Positions 22,207 through 31,885 of a DNA stretch of 64,000 nt are shown piece after piece (position 1 is the stretch's first letter; each line of letters begins with the position of its first letter). The stretch is from Microbacteriaceae bacterium. Its GTDB lineage: Bacteria > Actinomycetota > Actinomycetes > Actinomycetales > Microbacteriaceae. The notes beneath the pieces were generated by a model. It was not told where the DNA came from, made no database searches, and saw nothing but the letters and a program-made list of their open reading frames with translations. The stretch spans positions 1 to 64,000 of the forward strand of contig JAODMO010000054.1 of NCBI GenBank assembly GCA_025464995.1, written 5' to 3'. The translations under genes were made by a program, and so were the position numbers.

Positions 22207-22989
22207 TCAGCGGTGACCGGCCGCCGACCGGAATCTCCCGAGATAGTGGCGGGCCGGCCAGTGCCGCAGCGCGCGGGGCAGACGGGGATACACCTCGGCC
22301 AAGACGCGCACCGTGCGGTCGAACCGCCGCTGGCGACCGGCGTTCCACGGCAGGCCGAATGCCTCACGCAGGTCTGCGTCGAGAAGCCCGGCGGTCAGGA
22401 GCCGGGCGAGCGGCATGGCGGCGCGCACCCACGGTGGAGCGTGCACGGGGTGCAGCAGGTCGTGTGCGACGGCGCGGCTCGCATCATCCACCTGCAATTC
22501 GGAGCACGAGCGACGCCAGTAGTCGGCGAAGGCCGCGCGGTCGCTCGGCCAGAGCCCGGACGGCATCTGAAGTGCCGTGCCCAACACGGCGTACTCCCGG
22601 TACAGCGACTCTGCATCATCCGGTGCCGGCGCACCGAATACCGCGGTGTGCACCTTTGTCGCGGAGTCGTAGAGGGTCGCGGCCACCCACAGCTGCTGCC
22701 GTGGGTCGAACGCGTCGTACGCGGGCGACGCGCCGTCGGCGGAATGCACCGGGCCGTGGGCGCGGTTTACGTAGTGGGTGATGCGGGCGACCTCCTCGAC
22801 TGTGCCGTAGACGATCACGTACAGGTAGGTGAGCGTGTTGCGCAGCCGGCGCAGGGGATCGGCGGTGAAGTCGCTGTGCTCGGCGACCCCCTGGCCGACC
22901 GCCGGCATCGCGACCTGCAACAGGATGGCGCGGGCGCCTCCGGCCAGGAGGATCGCCTCGTTAGAGATGTCTTTCAGTCGCAGTGCCAC
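22207..22989 (-). CDS. MpaB-family oxygenase (DUF2236)
   Basis: A 260-residue protein of the DUF2236 family, related to the haem-dependent latex-clearing protein and MpaB. Markers are the AILLAGGARAILLQVAMPAV N-terminal helix, ITHYVNRAHGPVHSAD with the conserved His near residue 88, and DPRQQLWVAATLYDS. The C-terminus ends in a basic helix. It converges on the GDSL gene and is divergent from the lipoprotein gene. Members bind haem through a buried His; the substrate is unknown. Confidence 0.82.
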   Translation of the reverse strand: MALRLKDISNEAILLAGGARAILLQVAMPAVGQGVAEHSDFTADPLRRLRNTLTYLYVIVYGTVEEVARITHYVNRAHGPVHSADGASPAYDAFDPRQQLWVAATLYDSATKVHTAVFGAPAPDDAESLYREYAVLGTALQMPSGLWPSDRAAFADYWRRSCSELQVDDASRAVAHDLLHPVHAPPWVRAAMPLARLLTAGLLDADLREAFGLPWNAGRQRRFDRTVRVLAEVYPRLPRALRHWPARHYLGRFRSAAGHR

Positions 22990-23183
22990 GGTCTCCAGTC
23001 TCGCCGATGCCCGACACGCGCATGCCCCCAGCTTTGGGGTACGAATTGTCGCGTAATTCTCGGTTCCGCCCGGCGACGCGATGCTAGGTTCGGGATGCGA
23101 TCGAGCGCCATAGGAATGCCCGATGATGCTCGCGCGAATCGTTCATGAACAGCGACGGCCTGTCGCCCGAGAAAAGGTGCCCA

Positions 23184-23774
23184 ATGAGTCGGGGGAATCG
23201 CATTCGACTGTCAGCCGCCGCGGCCGCACTCGCCCTGTCGCTCACCACCCTCACCGCATGCTCCGCCGACGCGGGCGCGGCGGGCCACTCCGGCCCGACA
23301 CTCGCCGAGACCAAGTCACCTGTGCAACTGCTGCGCAACGAGGCCGCCACACGTATTCCGCCCGCCGTCATCGAGTCGGTGTCCCAGACGGCGGATGTCT
23401 CGGTCGCCTGCAAGACGGAGGCTGAAGACCCGAAGGGCCTGCGGCGCTCCTGGTACTCCGACGTACAGGTCACCGTGGAGGCCGGCAGCGCGTGGCGCGT
23501 CGACACGATCGTCGATGATCTCGCGGCGAGCTTCGTCGACCAAGGCTGGGTGGCCACCCCGCTCGACACGCGGTCGGACACGCACGCCCTCAAGCTGACG
23601 AAAAAGAGCATGCCGAGCGCCATCCGTATCACGGCCCATCGACCCGACCCCGCGGCGACCGCCGTGGTCGGGACTTCCGAGCCGGTGACCATCGACCTCG
23701 CCCTCAACGGTCCGTGCGTCGATACCGACGGCGCCAAGTCGGATGCCGTCATGAAGCTCGAAGCGCACGGATAG
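23184..23774 (+). CDS. Hypothetical lipoprotein
   Basis: A secreted lipoprotein of 196 residues. The signal peptide (RLSAAAAALALSLTTLTAC) carries the lipobox near residue 24. The mature part holds SPVQLLRNEAATRIPPAVIE and a beta-rich C-terminal half with two Cys. The ATG at 23184 was preferred over the one 39 bases upstream because it gives a normal-length signal sequence after gaaaagg. I do not recognise a named family. Two degenerate sequences resembling its N-terminal region follow (23797-24041). Confidence 0.78.
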   Translation: MSRGNRIRLSAAAAALALSLTTLTACSADAGAAGHSGPTLAETKSPVQLLRNEAATRIPPAVIESVSQTADVSVACKTEAEDPKGLRRSWYSDVQVTVEAGSAWRVDTIVDDLAASFVDQGWVATPLDTRSDTHALKLTKKSMPSAIRITAHRPDPAATAVVGTSEPVTIDLALNGPCVDTDGAKSDAVMKLEAHG

Positions 23775-23796
23775 CCCGAACCTCCTGTCCCGCCAG

Positions 23797-24041
23797 TGGG
23801 TGCCCTCCGAGGCGCTCGCCGAGAGCACATCCCCCGTGCAGTTGATGGCCGCGGGCGCGTGCTGGCCCCTTCCCTGGCAGGATGTGCAGCGACGGACACG
23901 GGAGTCGGGGCCTCGAGCGCCCCCAGCGCAGCGACGCTCGCCCGGTCGAAGTTGTACGCGCAACTGTTTCGCAACGAGGCGTCGTCGCGACTGCCCGGCA
24001 TGGTGCTCACAGAGGTCTCCGAATCGACGGATGCCGCGTAG
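23797..24041 (+). pseudogene. Decayed relatives of the preceding lipoprotein gene
   Basis: After the intact lipoprotein gene, two short stretches in different frames echo its N-terminal part. At about 23800-23860 the frame reads SEALAESTSPVQLMAAGA, close to AETKSPVQLLRNEA of the intact gene. At about 23930-24041 another frame reads LYAQLFRNEASSRLPGMVLT and stops after TDAA, compared with LLRNEAATRIPPAVIES. The rest of the domain is missing. This looks like a tandem duplication that has decayed. No function is expected. Confidence 0.6.
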
Positions 24042-24113
24042 CCTCGGAGCAAGCAATCGCGTGCGTCGCGAGCGGGTAGAGTCTTTCGTGGTCAAAGTCT
24101 CTTGACATCGAAC

Positions 24114-24131
24114 TATCTCGAAGTCGAGAAA
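24114..24131. promoter_or_regulatory. TCTCGA-N2-TCGAGA palindrome upstream of sucC
   Basis: The sequence tatctcgaagtcgagaaa lies about 45-60 bases before the sucC start. The same 14-bp palindrome (tctcga-N2-tcgaga) is found upstream of icd (37279-37292). A ttgaca (24102-24107) just ahead may be a -35 element, so a bound protein would cover the promoter. The regulator is unknown. Confidence 0.55.
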
Positions 24132-24174
24132 TCCCGGCCTTCCAGCTAAACCGACGTGCGATTGGATAAGCCTC

Positions 24175-25338
24175 GTGGATCTTTTCGAGTATCAGGCTAG
24201 GGACCTCTTCGAGTCCTATGGCGTGCCTGTACTTGCCGGCATCATTGCCGACAGCCCAGATGAAGCAAAAGCAGCAGCCGAGAAGATCGGCGGCACGGTC
24301 GTCGTCAAGGCGCAGGTCAAGGCGGGTGGCCGCGGCAAGGCGGGCGGCGTCAAGGTCGTGCACAACGCGGATGACGCCTACACGGCGGCCGAGGCCATTC
24401 TCGGCCTCGACATCAAGGGCCACACCGTCAAGCGTGTGATGGTCGCCGCCGGAGCCCGCATCGAGCAAGAGTTCTACTTCTCCGTGCTGCTCGACCGCGC
24501 CAACCGCTCCTACCTGTCGCTCTGCAGCGTCGAGGGCGGCATGGAGATCGAGGAGCTCGCGGTCGAACGCCCCGACGCTCTCGCTCGCATCGAGGTCGAT
24601 CCGGCCGCGGGCATCGACCTCGCCAAGGCCACGGAGATCGCCACCGCCGGCGGCTTCCCGGCCGAGCTGGTCGAGAAGGTCGCCCCCGTTCTCGTCAAGC
24701 TCTACGAGGTCTACAAGGGTGAGGACGCGACGCTCGTCGAGGTCAACCCGCTCGTTCTCACGGCCGAGGGCAACATCGTGGCGCTCGACGGCAAGGTCTC
24801 GATCGACGAGAACGCCGGCTTCCGTCACCCCACCCACGCCGAGCTCGAGGATGCGGAAGCCGCAGACCCCCTCGAGGCCAAGGCGAAGCTGCACGACCTC
24901 AACTACGTCAAGCTCGACGGCGAGGTCGGCATCATCGGCAACGGCGCCGGACTCGTCATGTCGACTCTCGATGTCGTCGCCTACGCGGGCGAGAACTGGG
25001 GCGGCGTGAAGCCGGCCAACTTCCTCGACATCGGCGGCGGAGCATCCGCTGAGGTCATGGCTGCCGGTCTCGACGTCATCCTCGGCGACCCGCAGGTGAA
25101 GAGCGTCTTCGTCAACGTCTTCGGTGGCATCACCGCGTGCGACGCGGTGGCAAACGGCATCGTCGGCGCGCTCGCCGTGCTGGGCGACTCCGCGAGCAAG
25201 CCGCTCGTGGTGCGGCTCGACGGCAACAAGGTCGAGGAGGGCCGCGCGATCCTGGTCGCTGCCGGCCACCCGCTGGTCACACTCGCGACCACCATGGACG
25301 AGGGCGCCGACAAGGCCGCCGAGCTGGCTTCGAAGTAA
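24175..25338 (+). CDS. sucC: Succinyl-CoA ligase (ADP/GDP-forming), beta subunit
   Basis: Couples succinyl-CoA cleavage to nucleotide triphosphate synthesis in the TCA cycle. The ATP-grasp N-terminus is [20 protein letters not shown] (GTG start). The lysine-rich nucleotide site is [20 protein letters not shown], and the C-terminal CoA-ligase domain carries [20 protein letters not shown]. The 387 residues match the family. sucD follows after 10 bases. The upstream palindrome shared with icd suggests joint control of TCA genes. Confidence 0.96.
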   Translation: MDLFEYQARDLFESYGVPVLAGIIADSPDEAKAAAEKIGGTVVVKAQVKAGGRGKAGGVKVVHNADDAYTAAEAILGLDIKGHTVKRVMVAAGARIEQEFYFSVLLDRANRSYLSLCSVEGGMEIEELAVERPDALARIEVDPAAGIDLAKATEIATAGGFPAELVEKVAPVLVKLYEVYKGEDATLVEVNPLVLTAEGNIVALDGKVSIDENAGFRHPTHAELEDAEAADPLEAKAKLHDLNYVKLDGEVGIIGNGAGLVMSTLDVVAYAGENWGGVKPANFLDIGGGASAEVMAAGLDVILGDPQVKSVFVNVFGGITACDAVANGIVGALAVLGDSASKPLVVRLDGNKVEEGRAILVAAGHPLVTLATTMDEGADKAAELASK

Positions 25339-25348
25339 GGGCACGGAT

Positions 25349-26239
25349 ATGTCGATCTTTCTGAACAAGGACTCCAAGGTCATCGTGCAGGGCATCACGG
25401 GCGGTGAGGGCACGAAGCACACCGCCCTCATGCTCAAGGCCGGCACGAAGGTCGTCGGTGGAGTGAACGCCCGCAAGGCCGGCACCACCGTGTCGCACGA
25501 CGGTGGCGTCGAGCTTCCCGTCTTCGCCGCCGTGGCCGAGGCCATGCGCGAGACCGGCGCCGACGTGTCGATCGCGTTCGTGCCGCCCGCATTCGCGAAG
25601 GACGCGATGATCGAGGCCATCGACGCCGAGATCCCGCTGCTCGTCGTCATCACCGAGGGCATCCCCGTGCAGGACGCCGCCGAGGCCTGGGCTCACGCCA
25701 AGGCCAAGGGCAACAAGACGCGGATCATCGGCCCGAACTGCCCCGGCATCATCACGCCGGGCGAGTCGCTCGTCGGCATCACGCCCGCGAACATCACCGG
25801 CACCGGGCCCATCGGCCTCGTCTCCAAGTCGGGAACCCTGACCTACCAGATGATGTACGAGCTGCGCGACCTCGGCTTCTCGACCGCGATCGGCATCGGC
25901 GGCGACCCCATCATCGGAACGACGCACATCGACACGCTCGAGGCTTTCGAGGCAGACCCCGACACCAAGGCGATTGTCATGATCGGTGAGATCGGCGGCG
26001 ACGCGGAGGAACGTGCCGCCGACTACATCAAGGCGCACGTCACCAAGCCGGTCGTCGCCTACGTCGCGGGCTTCACCGCCCCCGAGGGCAAGACCATGGG
26101 TCACGCGGGAGCGATCGTGTCGGCCGGCGCGGGCACCGCACAGGGAAAGAAGGAGGCCCTCGAGGCCGCCGGAGTCAAGGTCGGCAAGACGCCGAGCGAG
26201 ACCGCCGCACTCATGCGCGAGGTTCTCGCCGCGCTGTAG
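25349..26239 (+). CDS. sucD: Succinyl-CoA ligase, alpha subunit
   Basis: The 296-residue CoA-binding subunit. The N-terminal Rossmann fold has [19 protein letters not shown], followed by [14 protein letters not shown]. The phosphorylated active His lies in [11 protein letters not shown] near residue 250. The ATG at 25349 is 10 bases after sucC; the longer open frame reaching upstream lies inside sucC. A strong terminator follows, so sucCD form a two-gene operon. Confidence 0.96.
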   Translation: MSIFLNKDSKVIVQGITGGEGTKHTALMLKAGTKVVGGVNARKAGTTVSHDGGVELPVFAAVAEAMRETGADVSIAFVPPAFAKDAMIEAIDAEIPLLVVITEGIPVQDAAEAWAHAKAKGNKTRIIGPNCPGIITPGESLVGITPANITGTGPIGLVSKSGTLTYQMMYELRDLGFSTAIGIGGDPIIGTTHIDTLEAFEADPDTKAIVMIGEIGGDAEERAADYIKAHVTKPVVAYVAGFTAPEGKTMGHAGAIVSAGAGTAQGKKEALEAAGVKVGKTPSETAALMREVLAAL

Positions 26240-26252
26240 CGCAAGCGTTCAC

Positions 26253-26285
26253 CGAACGGCCCGCCTCCTCGAGGCGGGCCGTTCG
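26253..26285 (+). terminator. Terminator after sucCD
   Basis: A perfect 15-bp stem (26253-26267 with 26271-26285) closes a 3-base loop 13 bases after the sucD stop. Confidence 0.85.
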
Positions 26286-26402
26286 CATCGAGCTCGACCG
26301 GTGCGCTCAACAGTGCCGGCACGGGGAGAAACAGGCCGCGAAGGTGGAGCCACACGCTGGTGGACCGCCCGCGCTGCGCGGAACGCGCGCTCGTCGCGAA
26401 TA

Positions 26403-26438
26403 GCCGCCGAGCATGCCGCCGAGCACGCCGCCGAGCAC
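26403..26438. repeat. Three tandem 12-bp units in the sucD-hydrolase spacer
   Basis: The unit gccgccgagcac (first copy ends in t) is repeated three times. The spacer 26286-26578 otherwise shows no convincing gene. On the minus strand the repeats would encode a Gly-zipper-like GGVLGGMLGG run in a basic open frame, possibly the relic of a small membrane protein, but no start, ribosome site or conserved family is evident. Confidence 0.5.
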
Positions 26439-26578
26439 GGGGGCCGCTCGCGGCAGAATGCGCTTCCGGCTCGGTACGAACAGCAACACGCCGCGAATGG
26501 ACAGCGGACGGCGGCGCGTCCGGGTCGCTCGCACGTGGAATAGGCTCCTTCGCAATGAGAACCGGAAGGTGCGCCGCC

Positions 26579-28114
26579 ATGAACCCGTCCCGACTTTCCC
26601 GTGCGCTGGCCCTCGTGACAGTCGGCCTGCTCTCCGCTTCAACGCTCGCCGGGTGCACCCTCGTCGCGCCCACGACGGCTCCCGTGAAGTCGCCGGCCGG
26701 GCTCGAGGAGTTCTATCAGCAGCGGCTCGACTGGAAGGACTGCGAGCCGGCCGGCATGGAGTGCACGACCGTCACCGCGCCGGTCGACTGGGAGAATCCG
26801 GACGACGGCGACATCGAACTCGCGGTGGTGCGGCTCGCGAGCGACTCGAGCCGCCGACTCGGGTCGCTGCTCATGAACCCGGGCGGCCCGGGTGGCTCGG
26901 GCGTCGAGCTGGTGCAGCAGGCGGCGGAGTTCGTGACATCCGACGCCCTTCGCGACCGCTTCGACGTCGTCGGGTGGGACCCGCGGGGCGTGGGGCAGTC
27001 GACGCCCGTGCGGTGTCTCGACGACGCCGCGATGGACGAGTTCCTGTACGGCGTGCCCGCGAACCCGACCGGGTCGGACGCCTGGCTCGCCGAGCAGGTC
27101 GACCGGGAGAAGTCGTTCGCCGCGGCGTGCGCCGAGAACACGGGGCCACTGCTCGGCAACATCGACGTGGAGAGTAACGCCCGCGACATGGACCTGCTGC
27201 GCGCGGTGCTCGGCGACAAGAAGCTCAGCTATCTCGGCTTCTCCTACGGCACCTCCTTTGGCGCCCACTACGCCGAGCTCTTTCCCGCCAACGTCGGTCG
27301 GATGGTGCTGGATGGGGCGATCGACCCGTCGCTCGGTTCGGCCGAGGTGTTCACCGCCCAAATGGGCGGCTTCGAGAACGCCTTCCGCGCCTACGTCACG
27401 AACTGCCTGACGACGGCCGCCTGCCCGTTCACCGGCACCACCGACGAGGCGCTCGCGCAGGCGACCACCCTCTTCGCGTCGACCGAGTCGCGCGGGCTCG
27501 TCGCCGACGACGGTCGCCAGCTGACGGCCGCGACCCTCGGCACCGCCCTCAGCTACCCGCTCTACGACGAGGGATCCTGGCCCGCCCTGTCGCAGATGCT
27601 GACCGAGCTGCAAGCGGGTGACCCCACGCGGGCGTTGCAGTTCGCCGACGGTTACAACAGCCGCAACCCCGACGGGTCGTACTCCGACCAGTCGGTCGCG
27701 GTCTACACGGCGGCGACCTGCCTCGACGGCGAGTTCTCGGGCGGCCTCGAGGGCACGAGAGCGACCCTGTCGTCCATCGCGGCCGCGGCTCCCACCGTCG
27801 GAGCGTACGTGAGCTACGGCGACTGGGTTCACATCGACATCGCGTGCCAGAACTGGCCGCATCCTCCCGCGACCTCGCCGCACGCGATCACCGCGGAAGG
27901 GGCGGACCCCATCCTCGTGCTCGGCACCACCAACGACCCGGCGACCCCGTACGCGTGGGCCGAGGCGATGGCGAGCCAGCTCTCCAGCGGCGTGCTCATC
28001 ACGCGCGAGGGCGAGGGGCACACCGCCTACGCACAGGGCAACGACTGCATCGACTCCACAGTCGACGACTACCTCCTCACGGGCACCGTGCCCGAGTCCG
28101 ACCCGCTCTGCTGA
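26579..28114 (+). CDS. Secreted alpha/beta hydrolase, TAP-like (tripeptidyl aminopeptidase type)
   Basis: A 511-residue lipoprotein hydrolase. The signal peptide ends at the lipobox STLAGC (residues 20-25). The hydrolase fold shows the oxyanion HG-equivalent MNPGGPGGSG, the nucleophile Ser in YLGFSYGTSFGAHYAE, and in the C-terminal TAP-like domain the His in GEGHTAY near residue 480. The final Cys-rich segment (CIDSTV to the last Cys) fits S33 exopeptidases of Streptomyces type. A ggaagg Shine-Dalgarno at 26564-26569 favours the ATG at 26579 over the one 24 bases upstream. It probably trims peptides outside the cell. Confidence 0.88.
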   Translation: MNPSRLSRALALVTVGLLSASTLAGCTLVAPTTAPVKSPAGLEEFYQQRLDWKDCEPAGMECTTVTAPVDWENPDDGDIELAVVRLASDSSRRLGSLLMNPGGPGGSGVELVQQAAEFVTSDALRDRFDVVGWDPRGVGQSTPVRCLDDAAMDEFLYGVPANPTGSDAWLAEQVDREKSFAAACAENTGPLLGNIDVESNARDMDLLRAVLGDKKLSYLGFSYGTSFGAHYAELFPANVGRMVLDGAIDPSLGSAEVFTAQMGGFENAFRAYVTNCLTTAACPFTGTTDEALAQATTLFASTESRGLVADDGRQLTAATLGTALSYPLYDEGSWPALSQMLTELQAGDPTRALQFADGYNSRNPDGSYSDQSVAVYTAATCLDGEFSGGLEGTRATLSSIAAAAPTVGAYVSYGDWVHIDIACQNWPHPPATSPHAITAEGADPILVLGTTNDPATPYAWAEAMASQLSSGVLITREGEGHTAYAQGNDCIDSTVDDYLLTGTVPESDPLC

Positions 28115-28181
28115 GAGATTTCTCCGACGCCCGGAACGCCACGGCCGAATACCGGCCACGCGCGGGTACGCTCGCTCCCGT

Positions 28182-29444
28182 ATGAATCGCACCCTCACCG
28201 CCCTCTTCGCCGCCTTCGAGGCGGCCCTCGTCGTAGCGATCGGCATCGGCATCTCGCTCGCCCCGCTCACCGTGCTGTGGGGTACCCAATTCGGTTTCCA
28301 GGTCGACTGGATCGTCTTCTGGCGTGCCGCCGTCGACGTGTGGCTGGTCGGGCACGGCGTCGACATGATCGTCGCCCTCGACCCCGCGGTCGCCGCGGGC
28401 CTCGGTCTGCCCGGCGCGGATGCCGCATTCCCCATCACCATCGCCGCACTCGGGTTCGCCGTGCTCACCATCGTGCTCGGGCTGCGGGCCGGTCGACGCG
28501 TCGCCGAGACGAAATACCTGCTGCTCGGCGAACTCGTGGCAATCGGCACGTTCGGGCTCCTCTCTGTCGCGGTCACCCTCAGCGCGCTGCATCCGCTGGC
28601 ACGTCCCTCGATCGCGCAGGGGGCTCTCACTCCCACCCTGATCTTCGCCGCGGCCGTGGTCATCGGATCGCTGCGTTCCCATCGCCCGTCGACGGATGCC
28701 GCGATCCGCCCCATCCGCGGTGCGATCACCGCGCGGCTGCGGTCGCTGCCGCTCGCCCTCCGCGCCACGCTGGCGACGGCGCTTCGGGGTGGGCTCGCGG
28801 CGGCCACGGCCGTGCTCGGTGTCGGTGCCGTGCTGCTCGGCGTGCTGCTCGCCGCGAACTACGCCAACGTCGTGCGTCTCTACGAGGGACTGCACTCGGA
28901 GGCGCTCGGCGGTCTCGCGATCACGCTGGCCCAGCTCGCCTTCGTTCCGACCTTCGTCATCTGGGCGGCATCGTGGCTCGTCGGCCCGGGCTTCGCGATC
29001 GGCGTCGGATCGAGCGTGAGCCCACTCGGCTCGAGTCTCGGCCCCATCCCCGCCATCCCGATTCTCGGCGCGCTGCCGAACGGCGACCTCGGTTTCGGCT
29101 TCCTCGGACTCCTCGTTCCCATCGTCGGCGGGTTCCTCGCCGGCGCGCTGCTCTGGCCCCGCCTCGCACGCTCCCTCGCAGGGGTGCCCGCGGTGCGGTG
29201 GATCGTCGCGAGCGGCCTGGGCATCGGAGCGGTGGGCGGGCTCATCCTCGGGCTGCTCGCGCTCGCCGGCTCAGGTGCTGCGGGTCCCGGCCGCCTCGCG
29301 CAGGTCGGACCCGACCCGCTCTCGCTTGGACTGTGGGCGGCGCTCGAGATCGGACTCGCGGCGTTCCTCGGCCTCGTCGCCGCGTCGAAGCGGGCGCCGG
29401 CACGTGAGGTGGCGGAGGCCGTGGCAGCGACGGCCCCGCGATAG
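28182..29444 (+). CDS. DUF6350 polytopic membrane protein
   Basis: A 420-residue protein with about ten membrane segments and short loops. It matches the actinobacterial family found just upstream of purN/purH, including the motif [20 protein letters not shown] near residue 45 and [19 protein letters not shown] near residue 295. Some annotations call members cell-division membrane proteins; no function is visible here. It ends 10 bases before purN and may share its transcript. Confidence 0.8.
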   Translation: MNRTLTALFAAFEAALVVAIGIGISLAPLTVLWGTQFGFQVDWIVFWRAAVDVWLVGHGVDMIVALDPAVAAGLGLPGADAAFPITIAALGFAVLTIVLGLRAGRRVAETKYLLLGELVAIGTFGLLSVAVTLSALHPLARPSIAQGALTPTLIFAAAVVIGSLRSHRPSTDAAIRPIRGAITARLRSLPLALRATLATALRGGLAAATAVLGVGAVLLGVLLAANYANVVRLYEGLHSEALGGLAITLAQLAFVPTFVIWAASWLVGPGFAIGVGSSVSPLGSSLGPIPAIPILGALPNGDLGFGFLGLLVPIVGGFLAGALLWPRLARSLAGVPAVRWIVASGLGIGAVGGLILGLLALAGSGAAGPGRLAQVGPDPLSLGLWAALEIGLAAFLGLVAASKRAPAREVAEAVAATAPR

Positions 29445-29454
29445 GCTTGCTTCC

Positions 29455-30048
29455 GTGCTCTCGCTGGTTGTTCTCATCTCCGGCGGAGGCTCGAACCTGC
29501 GTGCGCTGCTCGAGGCATCGCAGGACGCCGAGTTTCCCGCCCGCGTCGTCGCCGTCGGTGCCGACCGCGACGCCGACGGCTTCGAGCACGCCGAGGAGTT
29601 CGGCATCCCGACCTTCTCCGCAGCCCTCTCGAATTTCGACTCCCGCGAGTCGTGGGGGGAGGCGTTGCTCGAGCAGATCAGGGTCTGGCAGCCCGACCTC
29701 GTCGTGCTGAGTGGCTTCATGAAACTCCTGCCGCCGAGCGTCGTGAGCGCCCTGAGCCCCAACCTGATCAACACGCATCCCGCATTCCTCCCGGAGTTTC
29801 CCGGCGCCCACGGCGTGCGAGAGGCCATCGAGGCGGGCGTCACCGAGTCGGGTGCATCCGTCATCGTCGTCGACAACGGCGTCGACAGCGGCCCGATCAT
29901 CTCGCAGGTGCGCGTGCCCGTGCTGCCGGGAGACACCGAGCACACCCTCCACGACCGCATCAAGCTCGTCGAGCGCGAACTGCTCGTGCAGGCAGTACTC
30001 GACATCGCCAACGGACACATCGACTTGAAGGAGTTGTCACTCGCATGA
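29455..30048 (+). CDS. purN: Phosphoribosylglycinamide formyltransferase
   Basis: Transfers formyl from 10-formyl-THF to GAR in purine synthesis. The 197-residue protein has the N-terminal [17 protein letters not shown] and the catalytic Asn-His in [17 protein letters not shown], plus the Asp in [11 protein letters not shown]. The GTG at 29455 begins exactly at the first strand. The gene overlaps purH by four bases (ATGA), so the two are translationally coupled. Confidence 0.95.
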   Translation: MLSLVVLISGGGSNLRALLEASQDAEFPARVVAVGADRDADGFEHAEEFGIPTFSAALSNFDSRESWGEALLEQIRVWQPDLVVLSGFMKLLPPSVVSALSPNLINTHPAFLPEFPGAHGVREAIEAGVTESGASVIVVDNGVDSGPIISQVRVPVLPGDTEHTLHDRIKLVERELLVQAVLDIANGHIDLKELSLA

Positions 30049-31709
30049 GCGGCCCGACCCACGACCCAGCCCTGTACCGCGAGCGCGACGTCGTTCCGAT
30101 CACCCGCGCGCTCGTCTCGGTGAGCGACAAGGCGGGCCTCGTCGTGCTGGCCGGCGCGCTCGCCGACGCGGGCGTCGAGATCGTCTCGACGGGAGGCTCC
30201 GCCAAGGCGATCGCCGAGGCAGGCATCCCCGTCACGGAGGTCGGCGACGTGACCGGCTACCCCGAGTCGCTCGACGGTCGCGTGCGCACGCTGCACCCCG
30301 TCATCCACTCCGGCCTCCTCGCCGACCTGCGTCTGGAGTCGCACGAGCGTGAGCTCGAGAGCCAGGGCATCGCTCCGTTCCAGCTCGTCGTGTCGAACCT
30401 CTACCCGTTCGTCGCCACCGTCGCCGCGGGCATCACGGGTGACGCGGCGATCGAGCAGATCGACATCGGCGGCCCCGCCATGGTGCGGGCCTCGGCCAAG
30501 AACCACGCCAACGTCGCGATCGTCACCTCGCCCGAGAGCTACCCCGAGCTGATTGCCGCGGTGCGCGCCGGCGGCACCACCCTCGAGCAGCGCCGTCGGC
30601 TCGCCGCCGCGGCCTTCGCGCACACGGCAGCGTACGACGCCGCCGTCGCGGAGTGGTTCGCCGCGAACGTCGCACCCTCGGGCGGCGCGCACGCGAGCGG
30701 CCCGCACATCGGCGACGCGGCGCCGGCCGGCCCGGATGCGGAGGCCGAGGCATCCGAGGTCGCCGACACCTTCACGGTGTCTGCCGACCTCAAGCAGGTG
30801 CTTCGTTACGGCGAGAACTCGCACCAGGCGGCCGCCCTGTACGTTCGCGAGAACGGCACGGGCATCGCCCAGGCAGAGCAGCTGCACGGCAAGGAGATGT
30901 CGTACAACAACTTCGTCGACGCGGATGCCGCGGTGCGGGCCGCCTGGGACTTCGATGAGCCCGCGGTCGCCATCATCAAGCACGCCAACCCCTGCGGTAT
31001 CGCGGTCGCGCGCGGAGCGGGCGACCCGATCCGCTCGGCGCACGAGCGGGCGCACGCATGCGACCCCGTGTCGGCATACGGCGGGGTCATCGCCGCGAAC
31101 CGTGTCATCACCCTGGCCGCCGCCGAGTCGATGGTGGGCATCTTCACCGAGGTGATCGTGGCCCCCGGCTTCGAGCCCGACGCACTCGAGCTGCTGTCGA
31201 CCAAGAAGAACCTGCGCCTGCTCGCGCTGCCGGCCGACTTCGCGCGCGAACACACCGAGTTCAAGCAGATCTCGGGCGGACTGCTCGTGCAGTCGGTCGA
31301 CAACTACGACGGTTTCGACTCGAGCGCATGGACGCTCGTCTCGGGTGACGAGTCGGACGACGCCACCCGCGCCGACCTCGAGTTCGCGTGGCGTTCGGTG
31401 CGCGCCGTCAAGTCGAACGGCATCCTGCTCGCGCACGACGGTGCGTCGGTCGGTGTCGGCATGGGCCAGGTGAACCGCGTCGACTCCTGCCAGCTCGCGG
31501 TGAGCCGCGCAGGCGACCGTGCCTCCGGATCGGTCGGCGCCAGTGACGCCTTCTTCCCCTTCGCCGACGGCCTCGAGGTGCTGCTCGCGGCGGGTGTTCG
31601 CGCGGTCGTGCAGCCCGGCGGCTCCATCCGTGACGAGGACGTCATCGCGGCGGCCAAGGCGGCCGGGGCGACGATGTACTTCACGGGCGAGCGCCACTTC
31701 TTCCACTAG
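30045..31709 (+). CDS. purH: Bifunctional AICAR transformylase/IMP cyclohydrolase
   Basis: Catalyses the last two steps to IMP. The N-terminal MGS-like cyclohydrolase domain (about 18-150) has [20 protein letters not shown] and [17 protein letters not shown]. The transformylase domain (about 200-554) has [28 protein letters not shown] with the catalytic Lys-His, and [12 protein letters not shown]. At 554 residues it is about 25 longer than usual, from an Ala/Gly-rich insertion (about residues 210-240) between the domains. The ATG overlaps the purN stop. Confidence 0.96.
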   Translation: MSGPTHDPALYRERDVVPITRALVSVSDKAGLVVLAGALADAGVEIVSTGGSAKAIAEAGIPVTEVGDVTGYPESLDGRVRTLHPVIHSGLLADLRLESHERELESQGIAPFQLVVSNLYPFVATVAAGITGDAAIEQIDIGGPAMVRASAKNHANVAIVTSPESYPELIAAVRAGGTTLEQRRRLAAAAFAHTAAYDAAVAEWFAANVAPSGGAHASGPHIGDAAPAGPDAEAEASEVADTFTVSADLKQVLRYGENSHQAAALYVRENGTGIAQAEQLHGKEMSYNNFVDADAAVRAAWDFDEPAVAIIKHANPCGIAVARGAGDPIRSAHERAHACDPVSAYGGVIAANRVITLAAAESMVGIFTEVIVAPGFEPDALELLSTKKNLRLLALPADFAREHTEFKQISGGLLVQSVDNYDGFDSSAWTLVSGDESDDATRADLEFAWRSVRAVKSNGILLAHDGASVGVGMGQVNRVDSCQLAVSRAGDRASGSVGASDAFFPFADGLEVLLAAGVRAVVQPGGSIRDEDVIAAAKAAGATMYFTGERHFFH

Positions 31710-31885
31710 GGCGACGGCCGCGTAGACGCCCGGCGGGGAAACGCTTGCCTTCGCACGATCTCGGAGGCTAGTCTGGAGGGCTGTCCGGGCACGGCGCCGC
31801 GGCCGTCTCACTCGATCCGAGCAGCGCACCTTCACCCCTCCTCCGACCGTCACGGCGGTCGCGCCCTACCTCTCGGGATACTCTG

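Noticed and set aside
26307-26642. Minus-strand basic open frame over the tandem 12-bp repeats
   Set aside because: No start signal or family; the Gly-rich stretch is simply the repeat translated.
29271-31853. An 860-codon minus-strand open frame
   Set aside because: It is antisense to purN and purH.
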